Positions 24,832-32,797 of a DNA stretch of 64,000 bases are shown one piece after another; the stretch's first letter is position 1; every line of letters begins with the position of its first letter. The translations under genes and the position numbers were made by a program. Origin of the DNA: Chloroflexota bacterium (GTDB taxonomy: Bacteria; Chloroflexota; Anaerolineae; UBA7937; B3-Chlor); NCBI GenBank assembly GCA_030603665.1, contig JAUVXJ010000003.1, positions 21,377-85,376 on the forward strand, written 5' to 3'. Below the pieces are notes generated by a model, which was not told the origin of the DNA, ran no database searches, and was given only the letters and a program-made list of their open reading frames with translations.

Positions 24832-26178
24832 GTGGGTCTGTTCGATAGGCGGAAAGACAAGGCCAGGAAAGTCGTCGTTATCGGTCCCGATGGCACACCT
24901 CTCAGCCTGGTGAGGAGTCTCATAGAGAAGGGAGAACTGCCCAACTTCGCCCGTCTCTTCCAGGACGGCAGCGTGAGGCCCATGACCTCCGCGATACCGG
25001 CCGTTTCCTCAGTGGCCTGGTCCTCCTTCATGACCGGCAAGAATCCAGGCAAACATGGCATCTACGGCTTTCTGGATCATCGCCCCAACTCCCTGGACAC
25101 CTACATCCCCAACTCCAGGGCCATGCGCTCCGAGACGCTGTGGGAGATCCTCAGCAGGCACGGCAAGCGCGTGGTGGTGATGAATGTGCCCGTCACCTTC
25201 CCTCCCCGAGAGGTGAACGGCATCCTGGTGGCCGGATTCCTGGCCCCCAAACTGGAGAAAGGGACCTATCCGCCTTCCATCGGTGAGCAGTTGAAGAATA
25301 TGGGGTACCGCCTGGACGTCGATCCCTGGCAGGCGAGAGAGGACAAAGACAAGTTCCTCGAGGACCTGTACTACACCCTGGACAAGCGCGAAGAGGCGAT
25401 GATCCACTTCATGGAGACTGAAGACTGGGACTTCTTCATGCTCCAGATCATGGAAACCGACCGCCTCCATCACTTCCTGTGGGAGGAGATGGTGAAGGGC
25501 GATCCCAAGTATGCGCCCGCCTTCCTGGAGCTGTACCACAGGATGGACGGCCTGCTGGGGAGGCTGTACGACCGCTTAGACGACAACACCACCCTGGTGG
25601 TGATGTCCGACCATGGCTTCACCCTGATGAAGAAAGAGGTCTATGTCAACCGCTGGCTTCAGGACAACGGCTGGCTCTCCTTTACCCAGGCCCCGCCGCA
25701 GTCGCTGGCAGACATGCACCCCGATTCCAGGGCCTACAGCATGGACCCCGGGCGCATCTTCGTCAATCTGCGCGGCCGACAGCCCCAGGGCAGCGTAGAC
25801 CTCGGGAAAGAGTACGAGGCTGTGAGGACAGAGCTGGTGGAATCCCTGTCTCGCCTTTCAGACCCCGACAGCGGCGAGCCGATGATCGAGCGGGTCTACC
25901 GGAGAGAGGAGATCTACAGCGGGGAATGCTACGCCCAAGCGGCGGACCTGGTGGCTATGCCCCACAGAGGTTACGATCTGAAAGGCTCCATCAAGAAGGA
26001 CGTCCTGACCGACAGGGGCCCCATCAATGGGGCACACACCTACGATGATGCCATGCTGTACATCCGCGGGCAGGAGATCGGCAAAGAGGAAGTGGCCATC
26101 GTGGACGTGATGCCCACCATTCTCCAGTTGATGGGCGTGCCCATACCCGAGGACGTGGACGGCGAGGTTCTGATCTAG
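24832..26178 (+). CDS. Alkaline-phosphatase-superfamily phosphodiesterase (type I PDE/NPP-like)
   Basis: The 448-aa cytosolic-looking protein belongs to the type I phosphodiesterase/nucleotide pyrophosphatase family. IGPDGTPLSLV (17-27) contains the first metal aspartate, SSVAWSSFMTGKNPGKHGIY (59-78) the nucleophile region, VVMSDHGF (about residue 260) a metal pair, and GAHTYDD the last histidine. The presumed substrate is a phosphodiester or pyrophosphate. The start is GTG with a poor ribosome-binding site, and it is probably coupled to the epimerase gene 18 nt upstream. Context with an epimerase suggests a role in glycan or lipid-linked intermediate metabolism; this is inference. Confidence 0.86.
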   Translation: MGLFDRRKDKARKVVVIGPDGTPLSLVRSLIEKGELPNFARLFQDGSVRPMTSAIPAVSSVAWSSFMTGKNPGKHGIYGFLDHRPNSLDTYIPNSRAMRSETLWEILSRHGKRVVVMNVPVTFPPREVNGILVAGFLAPKLEKGTYPPSIGEQLKNMGYRLDVDPWQAREDKDKFLEDLYYTLDKREEAMIHFMETEDWDFFMLQIMETDRLHHFLWEEMVKGDPKYAPAFLELYHRMDGLLGRLYDRLDDNTTLVVMSDHGFTLMKKEVYVNRWLQDNGWLSFTQAPPQSLADMHPDSRAYSMDPGRIFVNLRGRQPQGSVDLGKEYEAVRTELVESLSRLSDPDSGEPMIERVYRREEIYSGECYAQAADLVAMPHRGYDLKGSIKKDVLTDRGPINGAHTYDDAMLYIRGQEIGKEEVAIVDVMPTILQLMGVPIPEDVDGEVLI

Positions 26179-26203
26179 TCCCTCGCCAGATGATCGCCGG
26201 CTC

Positions 26204-26668
26204 CTAGCTGTCCTCTCCCGTGCCGCGAGGGCGACGTGCTTCCGTCAGCTCCACCTCCAGCCCCCCGCTGATAGAGGCGACGAAGTTGTAGATCAGCCCC
26301 GCCAGATCGCCCACCACCAGGAAGACCAGCCCTCCCAGGCAGGATCCCAAAACCACCAGAGCGAAAAACAGAGCCCACGAGAGGCCTTCTATCATCTGCG
26401 CCCTTTGGAGCAGCGACTCCAGGTTCAGCAGTGCGAGCACGTTGATGGGAATCGCCTGGCCCAGGATGCGTATCTCCGCTCCCTGCCAGCTCTCCAGCAG
26501 ACGACGCATCCCGCTTACGGTCAGCATGGCCGCAGACGCCAGAAGGAGGCTGGGCACGCAGCTGACCAAAGCGCCCAGAAGGCAGCCGAACTTGCTCAGG
26601 GAGCCCACGCTGATGCTCCTGATTCTGTACCTGCTGGACTGGACTGCGCGCTCGGGTTTCGTAGGCAT
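26204..26668 (-). CDS. DUF3566-like membrane protein
   Basis: The 154-aa protein has the DUF3566 layout: a short basic N-terminus, RIRSISVGSLSKFGCLLGAL (a beta strand leading into helix 1), an extracytoplasmic loop, and a second hydrophobic pair ALFFALVVLGSCLGGLVFLV near residues 98-120. The tail (LIYNFVASISGGLEVELTE) is the conserved C-terminal motif of the family. Function is unknown; in Actinobacteria such genes lie near gyrA. It is convergent with the PDE gene. Confidence 0.75.
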   Translation of the reverse strand: MPTKPERAVQSSRYRIRSISVGSLSKFGCLLGALVSCVPSLLLASAAMLTVSGMRRLLESWQGAEIRILGQAIPINVLALLNLESLLQRAQMIEGLSWALFFALVVLGSCLGGLVFLVVGDLAGLIYNFVASISGGLEVELTEARRPRGTGEDS

Positions 26669-26837
26669 GGCAACCTCGCCCCATTATACCTGAGGGAGTC
26701 TGCCCCAACAACGCTCAGCGTGGCCCAGGCACCAGCGAGCTCCCCGCCCTCAAAGATGCCCCCAAGGAACGCGCACTTGCCGGAAGACCGCGCGATAAGC
26801 GCACATGGGGCGCGCGGGAACAGTCTGATTCCTTCTT

Positions 26838-26880
26838 GTCGTTCTGAGCGAAGCGAACAATCTCCCATGAGATTCCTCGG
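26838..26880. repeat. Interspersed repeat of the GTTCTGAGCGAAGCGAA type
   Basis: The segment TCGTTCTGAGCGAAGCGAAC, followed by AATCTC and, 4 nt on, GAGATT, is a stem-loop-forming unit that I recall as scattered in many environmental bacterial genomes. It sits in the 345-bp gap 26669-27013, which otherwise contains only the promoter at 26963-26991. Confidence 0.6.
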
Positions 26881-26962
26881 TGCCTCGCGTCTCAGCCTGT
26901 CGGGGATGCCGACCCCAACGGTCCTGAACCTCCAGTTGCTGCTTAGCCAGAGGGAAAAGGTA

Positions 26963-26991
26963 TTGCCTTTTGCCTATCCAGAATCTATAAT
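26963..26991 (+). promoter_or_regulatory. Promoter of the DUF2723 gene
   Basis: TTGCCT (26963-26968), 17 nt, TATAAT (26986-26991). Predicted transcription start about 26998, giving a leader of about 16 nt containing TTGGAG before the GTG at 27014. Confidence 0.75.
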
Positions 26992-27013
26992 CGAGTGACT
27001 TGGAGCGATTCCT

Positions 27014-29815
27014 GTGACAAACCGCGACACTCTTCTCCGGCCCAAGGTGCTGGACTGGCTCATCGCCGCCGGCCTTTTCGCCGCGTCATTCTTGGTCTAC
27101 CTGGACACGCTGGCTCCCTCGGTAGCCACCATCTTCGACGACAGCCTAGAGTTCCAGCTGGTCTGCTACCTCCCAGGCATCGCCCACCCCAGCGGCTATC
27201 CCCTCTACACCCTCCTGGGCAAGCTCTTCACCTACCTGCCCGTGGGCGACGCCGCCTTCAAGGTGAACTTGATGTCAGCCTTCTTCGCCTCCGTCACTGT
27301 GGCCATCCTCTACGCCACATTGAGACTGCTGGCCAAGCATCGGGTCCCCGCGGTGCTGGGGGCCGCCACTTTCGCCGTCTCCCCTGTGTTCTGGTCTCAA
27401 GGAGTCATCGCCGAGGTCTACACCCTCAACGCCACCTTTGTGGCGGCCATGCTCTTCCTGCTTCTGCTGTGGGCCCGCTCCTGCGAGGATGAACATGCGG
27501 GACAACGCGGTCGTCTGCAAGAGCCCACGATCCTGCTATATCTCCTGGCCCTAGTCTATGGCCTGAGCCTGACCCACCACCGCACCATGATCCTCCTAGC
27601 TCCCGCTGCCCTAGTCTTCCTGGTCACGGTGGACCGCCGCATTTTCACCAGGGGGCGGCTGATGGCCAAGCTGGCGCTGCTTCTGGTCGCGCCTCTCGCC
27701 CTGTACCTGTACCTACCCCTCAGGGGTATGACCATGTCCTCCCTGAACGGGGTCTATGAGAACACCCTCAGGGGCTTCCTGACCTACGTCTCAGGCGGGT
27801 CGTACAGCATCTTTCTCACGGAGAACCCCCTGGCGCAGAGCAGGGGCCTGAGCTTCTACGCCGCCCTGCTGCGGGAGCAGTTCACCTGGGTAGGGATTCT
27901 CCTCGCGGGAATCGGTCTCCTATACTCCTTAACCAGGCGGAGGGTGTCTCTGCTCCTCGTGCTGTATGCGGTGACCACAGCGCTCTTCGCCCTGGGATAT
28001 CGGGTTCCCGACATCGAGGTCTTCCTCATCCCCCTGTTCCTCGTCTGCGCCATGTGGATAGGGATGGGCTTCGCCGCCTTGTGGGAGTTGATCTTGGCCA
28101 TCTTGCGCAGAGCGAGGAAGCAGGCATCCGCCCCGCTGCGCAACAGCCTGTACTGTTGCCTGTTGATAGGCGGGGGGCTGCTGCCGCTCTACCTTTGGCA
28201 GGCCCATGGAGACCAGATCGATCTCAGCCGCCGGTGGGAGGTTTATGACTACGGAGTGGACGTGCTGACCCAGCCCCTGGAGGAGAACGCGGTGATCGTG
28301 GGCATCCTGGGGGAAATGACCCTGCTCAACTACTTCCAGGAGACAGAGGGGCTACGTCCCGACCTGGTAGCCATCGCCGCGGACACGGAAGATGAACGGT
28401 TAGCGGTGGTGAGAGATCAGATGGACGAGGGACGGACCGTTTATCTGACCCGCCCCTTGAGCGGTGCCGAGGAGCTGTACCACCTCTCATCCCAGGGACC
28501 GCTGATCCGTGTGCGAGAGCGACCTCCTGACATCACCACAAAGCCCGGCCATGCTCTATCCGTGCCCTTCGGTGAGGCTATCCTGCTCGCAGGCTACGAC
28601 GCTGAACTGAGAGACACTCACGGTGGCCCGCAATTGCGGGTGACTCTCCATTGGGAGGCGCTCGCCGAGATCCAGCAAGACTACAAGGTCTCCCTGCGTC
28701 TCCTCGACGACAAAGGGCACCTAGGGGCGGTCCGCGATGCCTTCCCGGTGCGCGACGCCTATCGCACCCACGCTTGGAGGACCGGAGGGGTCATCGTTGA
28801 CACCCACGATCTGCCTATCTTGGCCGGTCTGCCCCCTGGCGACTACTCCATGCAGGTCACCCTGTACGATCCCAACACCCTGGATCCCTTGGCGACGTCA
28901 GTCTTCGGAAGCGTCTCTCTGGGACCAACCGTCGGGCTGGACGGGGCAGGCCCTTGGGATGTGCAGCAAGAAGCCCAGTACAACCTGGGCGGACGAGTCA
29001 AGCTCCTGGGGTACTCTGTGATCGGCGAGGAGTTCAAGCCTGGAGATACCACCCCCATCACTTTGCTGTGGCAGGGCCTGGACGTACAAGATGGCCAGTA
29101 CACACTGCTGCTGTGGTTGGAGGATGATGCAGGGGTCAAGACTGGCCAAGCCGAGCTGCCGCTGAGCGACCGCTATCCGCCGGCCACGTGGCAGGAGGGG
29201 GAGATCGTCCGAGACTGGCAGCGCTTTCAGGTCCCTGGCAACAGCGAGGACGGGCGATATCTCCTCAAGATGCAAGTCCTGGAAGATGGGAAAGCCCTGC
29301 CCCGCCTCCTCGGCATAATGCCCACCGGCAGCGTAATCGACCTCGGCCGCCTGGAGATCAAGGGACGCGAGAGGTCCTTCGACGTGCCGGCCATGGAACA
29401 CGTCCTCAACGCGCAGTTCGGCGAGTCCGTCAAGCTCCTTGGTTATGATCTCCAGCCCATGGCGCTGCGCCCAGGTGAGAAGCTGTCTCTAACCCTCTAC
29501 TGGCAGGCTCTGCGACTGATGGATACCTCCTACACGGTTTTCGTTCACCTGCTGGATGGTGAAGGGAGCATCCAAGGGCAGCGAGACAGCGTGCCCGGCG
29601 ACGGTGCCCTGCCGACCACGAGCTGGGTGGAAGGCGAGATCATCGCCGATGGCTACGAGATCCCCATCGCCACCGATGCCTCATCCGGGCTGTACTCCAT
29701 CGCCCTGGGCATGTACGATGCCAGCACGGGAGGCCGCCTGCCCCTCCTCGATGCGGAGGGTCAACCCATGGGGGACCACCTCTTGGTAGGCCAGGTCGAA
29801 CTCCAGGCTGACTGA
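27014..29815 (+). CDS. DUF2723 (GT-C fold) membrane glycosyltransferase-like protein with three Ig-like tail domains
   Basis: The 933-aa protein has a DUF2723 N-terminal half (about 1-390) with about 11 membrane helices. LAPSVATIFDDSLEFQLVCY carries the acidic pair typical of GT-C enzymes, and AHPSGYPLYTLLGKLFTYLP is the family signature. Such enzymes are thought to use polyprenyl-phosphate sugars and modify exported proteins (family GT117). The C-terminus (about 517-933) repeats a beta-sandwich three times, starting near residues 517, 654 and 795 (LLGYDLQPMALRPGEKLSLT in the last). The start is GTG 27014 with a strong promoter. The abundance of Thr-rich exported proteins in this window makes O-glycosylation of their linkers plausible. 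Confidence 0.85.
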   Translation: MTNRDTLLRPKVLDWLIAAGLFAASFLVYLDTLAPSVATIFDDSLEFQLVCYLPGIAHPSGYPLYTLLGKLFTYLPVGDAAFKVNLMSAFFASVTVAILYATLRLLAKHRVPAVLGAATFAVSPVFWSQGVIAEVYTLNATFVAAMLFLLLLWARSCEDEHAGQRGRLQEPTILLYLLALVYGLSLTHHRTMILLAPAALVFLVTVDRRIFTRGRLMAKLALLLVAPLALYLYLPLRGMTMSSLNGVYENTLRGFLTYVSGGSYSIFLTENPLAQSRGLSFYAALLREQFTWVGILLAGIGLLYSLTRRRVSLLLVLYAVTTALFALGYRVPDIEVFLIPLFLVCAMWIGMGFAALWELILAILRRARKQASAPLRNSLYCCLLIGGGLLPLYLWQAHGDQIDLSRRWEVYDYGVDVLTQPLEENAVIVGILGEMTLLNYFQETEGLRPDLVAIAADTEDERLAVVRDQMDEGRTVYLTRPLSGAEELYHLSSQGPLIRVRERPPDITTKPGHALSVPFGEAILLAGYDAELRDTHGGPQLRVTLHWEALAEIQQDYKVSLRLLDDKGHLGAVRDAFPVRDAYRTHAWRTGGVIVDTHDLPILAGLPPGDYSMQVTLYDPNTLDPLATSVFGSVSLGPTVGLDGAGPWDVQQEAQYNLGGRVKLLGYSVIGEEFKPGDTTPITLLWQGLDVQDGQYTLLLWLEDDAGVKTGQAELPLSDRYPPATWQEGEIVRDWQRFQVPGNSEDGRYLLKMQVLEDGKALPRLLGIMPTGSVIDLGRLEIKGRERSFDVPAMEHVLNAQFGESVKLLGYDLQPMALRPGEKLSLTLYWQALRLMDTSYTVFVHLLDGEGSIQGQRDSVPGDGALPTTSWVEGEIIADGYEIPIATDASSGLYSIALGMYDASTGGRLPLLDAEGQPMGDHLLVGQVELQAD

Positions 29816-29840
29816 CTCACCACCCCGGGCAGATCCTCGT

Positions 29841-29869
29841 TTGACAGCGGCAGGTTGCTGGCCTACAAT
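29841..29869 (+). promoter_or_regulatory. Promoter upstream of the MraY/WecA-like gene
   Basis: TTGACA (29841-29846), 17 nt, TACAAT (29864-29869). An ATG at 29879 sits 9 nt after the -10, the same spacing as the leaderless coaE start, but heads only a 29-codon frame of no recognised type. The 279-bp gap holds nothing else I can support. Confidence 0.65.
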
Positions 29870-30094
29870 GCGGCAAGAATGACAGATGGACCCGGAAGGA
29901 TGAAGGGATACCTGTCCTGCGATGGCTACCCCCACGGAAGGAACCGTTGCCTACTTGCGTGCCCGTAAGAGCCACTATCCCTCTTCCTTGGAGAGCGGCA
30001 ACCCGTCCTTCACGACGCCCACACTTGCTCAGCGTCAGTTGGTAATCGACCGGTCGCCGCCAGCACCTCGCCACGGTTCGCGCATGAGCCTGCC

Positions 30095-31108
30095 ATGATC
30101 ATCTTCCTTCTCCCTTTCGCCGTTGCGTTCCTGGGCGCCCTGCTGCTCACACCGCTTGTAGGTCGCCTTGCCCAGCGGTTCGGCTTCGTCGACGTGCCCC
30201 GCGAACCCAAACACGTTCACCGGGTGCCAGTTCCCCGGCTGGGCGGAGTAGCCCTGTTTGTCCCCTTTGTCGCTGCGGTAGGGCTGACCTTGTTTCTCCC
30301 TGTGGAGCGAAAGGACCCGCTGGAACTGCACCGCATCACAGGGTTGCTCATCGGCTCCACCGTGGTCTTCGGGCTTGGCGTTTGGGATGACAGGAGAGAA
30401 CTGGGACCGCGCGTCCAGTTGGCCGTGCAATTCGTGGCGGCAGCAATCGCCGTCTACTGCGGCATCACAATCGCCGAGATCGCCAACCCCTTCGGAGGCG
30501 TGGCCGCCTTCACAGCGCCCGTTGCCGTGGCCTTCACCCTCTTCTGGCTGCTGGGCATGATGAACACTGTGAACTGGCTGGACGGTCTGGACGGCCTGGC
30601 TGGCGGAGTGACGCTCATCGCCTCTGTCTTGCTGTTCGTCCACAGCTACAGCTTGGGTCAGTACAGCGTCTCCCTCCTGCCTCTGGCCCTGGCCGGATGT
30701 GTCCTGGGCTTCCTGCCCTTCAACTTCTCTCCTGCCAGGGTCTTCATGGGCACCTCTGGAGCCCTCTTCCTGGGCTTCGCCCTGGGCAGCATGGCCATCA
30801 TCGGCGGCGCCAAGATGGCCACCGCCCTGCTGGTGATGGGCATACCCATCCTGGACGTGGCCTGGCAGATCATCAACCGGCTGCGCCTGGGTCGTTCCCC
30901 GTTCCTGGGCGACCGCGGTCACCTTCACCATAGGTTGCTGGACCTGGGGTTCTCACAACGCCGGGTGGTGCTCATCTACTGCCTCCTGTGCGCCGCCTTC
31001 GGAGCTCTGGCCTTGATCCTCGGATCCGGTATGCACAAGCTCCTGGCCCTACTGGGCATGGGCGTGGCGGCCATCGCCGTGTTGGTAGTGCTGGCCAGAC
31101 GCTCGTAG
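30095..31108 (+). CDS. Polyprenyl-phosphate N-acetylhexosamine-1-phosphate transferase (MraY/WecA/TagO family)
   Basis: The 337-aa protein has about ten membrane helices and the family's cytoplasmic motifs: DVPREPKHVHRVPVPRLGG (33-51), DD (98-99), NTVNWLDGLDGLAGG (157-171), and a late GDRGHLHHRLLDLG (about 270) histidine motif. It transfers a sugar-1-phosphate from a UDP-sugar to undecaprenyl phosphate, beginning a lipid-linked glycan. WecA/TagO-type is more likely than MraY because of the late HLHHRL form. An own promoter lies 225 bp upstream. It supplies the kind of polyprenyl carrier that the neighbouring DUF2723 enzyme may use. Confidence 0.9.
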   Translation: MIIFLLPFAVAFLGALLLTPLVGRLAQRFGFVDVPREPKHVHRVPVPRLGGVALFVPFVAAVGLTLFLPVERKDPLELHRITGLLIGSTVVFGLGVWDDRRELGPRVQLAVQFVAAAIAVYCGITIAEIANPFGGVAAFTAPVAVAFTLFWLLGMMNTVNWLDGLDGLAGGVTLIASVLLFVHSYSLGQYSVSLLPLALAGCVLGFLPFNFSPARVFMGTSGALFLGFALGSMAIIGGAKMATALLVMGIPILDVAWQIINRLRLGRSPFLGDRGHLHHRLLDLGFSQRRVVLIYCLLCAAFGALALILGSGMHKLLALLGMGVAAIAVLVVLARRS

Positions 31109-31111
31109 CCC

Positions 31112-31140
31112 TTGGGACCACCCAGGGCCTGTGGTATAAT
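31112..31140 (+). promoter_or_regulatory. Promoter of the HD-protein operon
   Basis: TTGGGA (31112-31117), 17 nt, TATAAT (31135-31140). The predicted leader is about 100 nt. Confidence 0.7.
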
Positions 31141-31244
31141 CTTCGCGACATCGGGCCGGTAAGCCAGCGCGTCTGCGGTGCACCACGACTCCACGTTCTG
31201 GGTCACCCCTCACGGCAAAGTCTGTCTCGGATGGATATCCGGTC

Positions 31245-31874
31245 GTGAGCGAATCACGGACAACGGAAAACAGGATGGAACGAGAAGAAGCGATCGCCCT
31301 GCTCAAGAAGCACAGTACTGCCGGCGCATCATGGCGCGCCCACTGTCTCCAGGTTGGCGTCGCGGCCCGTCACCTGGCCGAGCTCATCTCCCGGAGAGGT
31401 CATCCCGTTGATGTGGAGCGAGTGGAGGTCCTGGGCCTGCTGCACGACTTGGGGCGGAGCCAGGGGCATAACCTGCGCCACGGCATCGAGGGGTACCTGT
31501 TGGCTGAGGCCGCAGGTTACCAGGAAGAAGGACGAATCTGCCTCGTCCACATCCTAAAGGGGCACACCCTGCATCATGCGGTGAGCCTGGGTATGCTGAC
31601 AGGAGAGGAACAGGTCCGACTCGAGGAAGACGGTTGGCGCTCAGGAGATCCCTCGCTGGAGGAGAAGATAGCTGCCGTCGCTGACGCCTTGATCAGCGAC
31701 ACGGGACTGGTCCCCATCGAGGATAAATACGCCAACGCTCGCCGCAGATATGGCGGTCATCCCCACCTCTACGAAGACGAAGCCTGGGTCAAGGGCCTTG
31801 CCGAGGAGATCTCCGAGTTGCTGGGCAAGGCACCCTACGATGCTCTTCAGGAGATGAGAGATGACCTGCTATGA
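31245..31874 (+). CDS. HD-domain phosphohydrolase-like protein
   Basis: The 209-aa protein has the HD domain from about residue 22: HSTAGASWRAHCLQVGV with the first metal His, LGLLHDLG with the HD pair (H67, D68), and HGIEGYLLAEAAGY with the next conserved His. A trailing KIAAVADALIS matches the last Asp. Such proteins hydrolyse nucleotides or phosphate esters, often in stress or ppGpp/cNMP metabolism. The first start is GTG 31245; ATG 31275 is an equally good alternative. The stop overlaps the next gene by 14 nt, so the two are translationally coupled. Confidence 0.82.
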   Translation: MSESRTTENRMEREEAIALLKKHSTAGASWRAHCLQVGVAARHLAELISRRGHPVDVERVEVLGLLHDLGRSQGHNLRHGIEGYLLAEAAGYQEEGRICLVHILKGHTLHHAVSLGMLTGEEQVRLEEDGWRSGDPSLEEKIAAVADALISDTGLVPIEDKYANARRRYGGHPHLYEDEAWVKGLAEEISELLGKAPYDALQEMRDDLL

Positions 31875-32361
31875 CGACTTCCCCGTCCGCATCCTCCTTC
31901 TCAACCTGGTGGAACTGCTGGCTGCGCTGGTCCTTGGCGCGATCCTCATGGCTCAGCTCGGCTGGTGGGCGGTGCTTCTCTATGGGGCTATCGGGTGCCT
32001 GGGACTGATTCTGTCCCTGGCGTATGGATGCACCAGATGTGGGTACTACGGCAGGGTCTGCGGGCTGGGTCTTGGAAAGATCGCCCCCATCGTCTTCCGC
32101 CAGCGTGACCAGGATGAATTCGGCAGGTCGCCCTCCCAGACTGTAGCCTGGACGCTGGTGGGCTTGATGTTGGCCCTCCCGGCGGCGGCAGGGCTGATCT
32201 CTCTCGCCACAGGCCCACTCTTGCCGGGATTTGCCATCCTGGGGCTCTACCTGGCCGTTGTGATCGCCACAGTTCTGACGCACTCGAGGTTCGTTTGCGC
32301 CCATTGCCACCAGGCCAGGGACAAACGGTGTACCCTTGGCCGGTTGGCCGATCTTCCATAA
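31861..32361 (+). CDS. Membrane protein with two cysteine-rich motifs
   Basis: The 166-aa product has an N-terminal hydrophobic pair (about 12-50). Then comes GCTRCGYYGRVCGLGLGKIA, with three Cys spaced CxxCxxxxxxC, two more helices (about 98-140), and a C-terminal FVCAHCHQARDKRC with CxxCxxxxxxC. The six cysteines in paired CxxC motifs suggest zinc or Fe-S binding on one face of the membrane. I do not recognise a named family. AGGAG lies 7 nt before the ATG inside the HD gene. Confidence 0.75.
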   Translation: MTCYDDFPVRILLLNLVELLAALVLGAILMAQLGWWAVLLYGAIGCLGLILSLAYGCTRCGYYGRVCGLGLGKIAPIVFRQRDQDEFGRSPSQTVAWTLVGLMLALPAAAGLISLATGPLLPGFAILGLYLAVVIATVLTHSRFVCAHCHQARDKRCTLGRLADLP

Positions 32362-32409
32362 TCTTGTGATTGGACGAGCGAGCAGGTGCATGTCGAAAGG
32401 AGAGACGAA

Positions 32410-32694
32410 ATGGCAACCTTCATCATGCTGACCACGTTGACGGACGAAGGGGCGGGGACGATCACCGAGAACCCCAACCGCATCAAGGAGGTCAATCTGG
32501 AGGTCGAGTCCTTGGGTGTCAAGGTCTTGCACCAGTACGCCACCTTGGGGCAGTACGACTTCGTGAACATCGTCGAGGCTCCCGACAACGAGACCATAGC
32601 TCGGGTGTCGGCGGAGCTGTCATCGAGGGGTAGCATAAGGCTCCAGACCTTGCCCGCCATCCCCATAGACGCCTTCATCGCCAAGTTCGAGTAG
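32410..32694 (+). CDS. GYD-domain protein
   Basis: The 94-aa alpha+beta protein of the GYD/DUF family contains TFIMLTTLTDEG, YATLGQYDFVNIVEAPDNET and GSIRLQTLPAIPIDAF. GQYDFV corresponds to the family's conserved GxYD core. The start ATG at 32410 has AAAGGAGAGACGAA directly upstream, so the extended frame from 32386 is not used. The family is ferredoxin-like; many members are of unknown function, possibly ligand-binding. It lies third in the HD operon and is followed by a terminator-like hairpin. Confidence 0.88.
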   Translation: MATFIMLTTLTDEGAGTITENPNRIKEVNLEVESLGVKVLHQYATLGQYDFVNIVEAPDNETIARVSAELSSRGSIRLQTLPAIPIDAFIAKFE

Positions 32695-32725
32695 CGCGTT
32701 AGCGAACGCGCGAGGGTTTGTTTCT
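32694..32725 (+). terminator. Candidate terminator after the GYD gene
   Basis: GCGCGTT (32694-32700), AGCG loop, AACGCGC (32705-32711), followed by a T-rich run (GGGTTTGTTT). Confidence 0.45.
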
Positions 32726-32797
32726 CCCGCTCCGAAGCGCTTCCGACCGAGCGGGGCCGTTTCCGCCTGATCGCTGGCGGATCCGAGGTCTGGGTGA

